Assembly: GCA_013397455.1 (NCBI GenBank)
Contig: VYZB01000167.1
Coordinates: 1,180,758 to 1,244,757, forward strand
From: Crotophaga sulcirostris
Lineage: Eukaryota; Chordata; Aves; Cuculiformes; Crotophagidae
Reading direction: 5' to 3'
Length of the DNA stretch: 64,000 nt
Shown here: positions 62,901-64,000 of the stretch, piece by piece
Position numbering within the stretch: the first letter of the stretch is position 1
Layout of the letters: the number at the start of each line of letters is the position of its first letter
Program-made: the position numbers and the translations under genes
Notes under the pieces: generated by a model
The model's database searches: none
Told to the model about the DNA's origin: nothing
What the model saw: the letters and a program-made list of their open reading frames with translations, nothing else

Positions 62901-64000
62901 TTTAAACAACTGTGAGCAGATTTAGAGTCATCCACTAAGAGAGACCATGCTTCTTTGAAGGACATCTGATGCTAGCTAGTGCTATTTTTAAAAATAGGTT
63001 TTTATCCGTATGTTCTAGGCTACTTTTCAGAATACAGCTTTTTGCTGGCTATCTAGTGAGCACTAGGAAAATGAATGGGAACGGCTCAGAGAGATGATAA
63101 AGACAAAACTTAATAGATGAATTTAACAGAAGAAGATAAAAAAGATCTCTGAGATTTAATAATAAAAAGCTTAAAAAACTATGTACCTTGTTTTTTTTCT
63201 TAAGAATATGTGAAAACAGTTGATTAACAACACAAGGAGCAGAATGTCAAACACTTTAATAGCAAGATTCAGAGGTTAAAATTAAAATAAAGGTAATCAG
63301 AAGATGCCAGGAATGCTAAAAAATTAGGCTGTTTTATGCTTTTAATTACCTCACTTCAACAAGGCAAGCCTGAGATGTGTAGATTTCAGAGGAAAATACA
63401 TTTTAAAACTTTAGGAAAGATGTATTAGTAATAGTAACACACTACCATTCTTCTGTGTCCAAATATGGAAGAACCATTTTCATATAAATTCTTTTTTACA
63501 TCAATATAATAATAATATAATAATACACTGAATACACTGTGACATTTTCAAACCTTATACACTGCATGCATGAGTAGAACTTTCATTAAACTCATAAAAT
63601 TCTATGTATTTTTTTAGCAGTAGAAAATATTGGAAATATTGTGTTGGAAATGAGCTTTTGAAAGTAGGTCAGAGAAAATAAAAACAAAGCAAAAAAGATC
63701 TTAAATTTGCTGTTCTATTTTCTTACATATGCATAAACAAAAACTTTTTTCTTGGTCTTCAGTGAAGAAATAAGCATAGCAGTAACTCGAACCTGGCAAT
63801 TCTGTTGCCTGTTGCATTTGTGGTTTTTGTTTTGTTTTTTTGGGTTTTTTGTTTTAAACAGAGTGCATCTGTTTCTAAATTATCAATGGTAAAATTCTGT
63901 AAAAGGTAGTCGAAACTTCAGAACTATATACTATTCTATACAACACATTAACACATGTGGTACAAACTAGTAATGCAAATGAGAAAGCAGCACAAATATA
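53955..64000. other. About 10 kb of unique AT-rich sequence, no gene recognised
   Basis: No transposon, exon or RNA gene was recognised to the end of the window. Open frames are up to about 107 codons (minus, 54739-55062) without domains. It contains a slightly GC-richer stretch at 54000-54360, an alternating purine-pyrimidine palindrome at 60390-60415, and short (TAA)-type repeats near 63505-63525. Confidence 0.6.
60390..60415. repeat. Alternating purine-pyrimidine tract with 18-bp palindrome
   Basis: The tract alternates strictly between pyrimidine and purine and contains the perfect palindrome GTGTGTATGCATACACAC at 60393-60410, flanked on both sides by ACGTG/CACGT-like text. Such sequence can form Z-DNA or a cruciform. 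Functional meaning is unknown; part is simply TG/CA microsatellite. Confidence 0.6.

Noticed and set aside
1..64000. CRISPR arrays, bacterial operons, phage genes, tRNA or rRNA genes.
   Set aside because: No spaced direct repeats, ribosome-binding-site-led gene sets, tRNA B-box words or rRNA text were seen; the sequence is vertebrate in character.

Overview
The window reads as a single stretch of vertebrate nuclear DNA, most probably from a bird. It is AT-rich, has no bacterial-style gene packing, and contains at least eight fragments of the CR1 LINE family. Several of these end in the avian-type CR1 3' tail, with text such as GGTCTTTTCCAACCTAAA followed by ATTCTATG octamers. CR1 also occurs in crocodilians and turtles, so the bird call is a strong inference rather than proof. 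No protein-coding gene, rRNA or tRNA could be recognised. The window is best described as intergenic DNA or part of one or more very long introns. Nearly all open reading frames are chance ORFs or decayed CR1 reverse-transcriptase sequence.

Layout. 1-12 kb is mostly unique AT-rich sequence with a decayed CR1 at 2030-2560, a CR1 3' end at 7885-8055, a purine-rich strand block near 10140-10960, and short CR1 tails near 11.05 kb and 12.17 kb (the latter beside a 5-N gap). 12-25 kb is almost entirely unique and has the most conserved-element-like sequence, plus one weak candidate mini-exon at 22367-22441. 25.9-28.5 kb is a repeat cluster. It holds a GC-rich unidentified block, a minus-strand CR1, a 9-bp minisatellite with an assembly N in its middle, and a second minus-strand CR1 split by a 206-bp hAT-like non-autonomous DNA transposon with an 8-bp target-site duplication. 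31.9-33.0 kb is the longest CR1 copy, about 1 kb, minus strand, with a damaged reverse-transcriptase active site.

35.9-36.3 kb is a GC-rich block open on both strands. 38.0-38.6 kb carries a (TC)n tract inside what may be a solo LTR. 38.6-64 kb is mostly unique AT-rich sequence with a 25-N gap at 43106-43130, one weak candidate exon at 42257-42461, one CR1 tail at 53903-53954 and several palindromic motifs that resemble transcription-factor sites.

I did not find a convincing undescribed biological system. The clearest result is the nested repeat cluster at 27.0-28.5 kb. The most open questions are the two exon-like segments, the doubly open GC-rich block, and the unidentified GC-rich block at 25.9-26.8 kb. 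Splice sites, regulatory motifs and conserved elements are proposed from pattern alone; no alignment or database search was possible.
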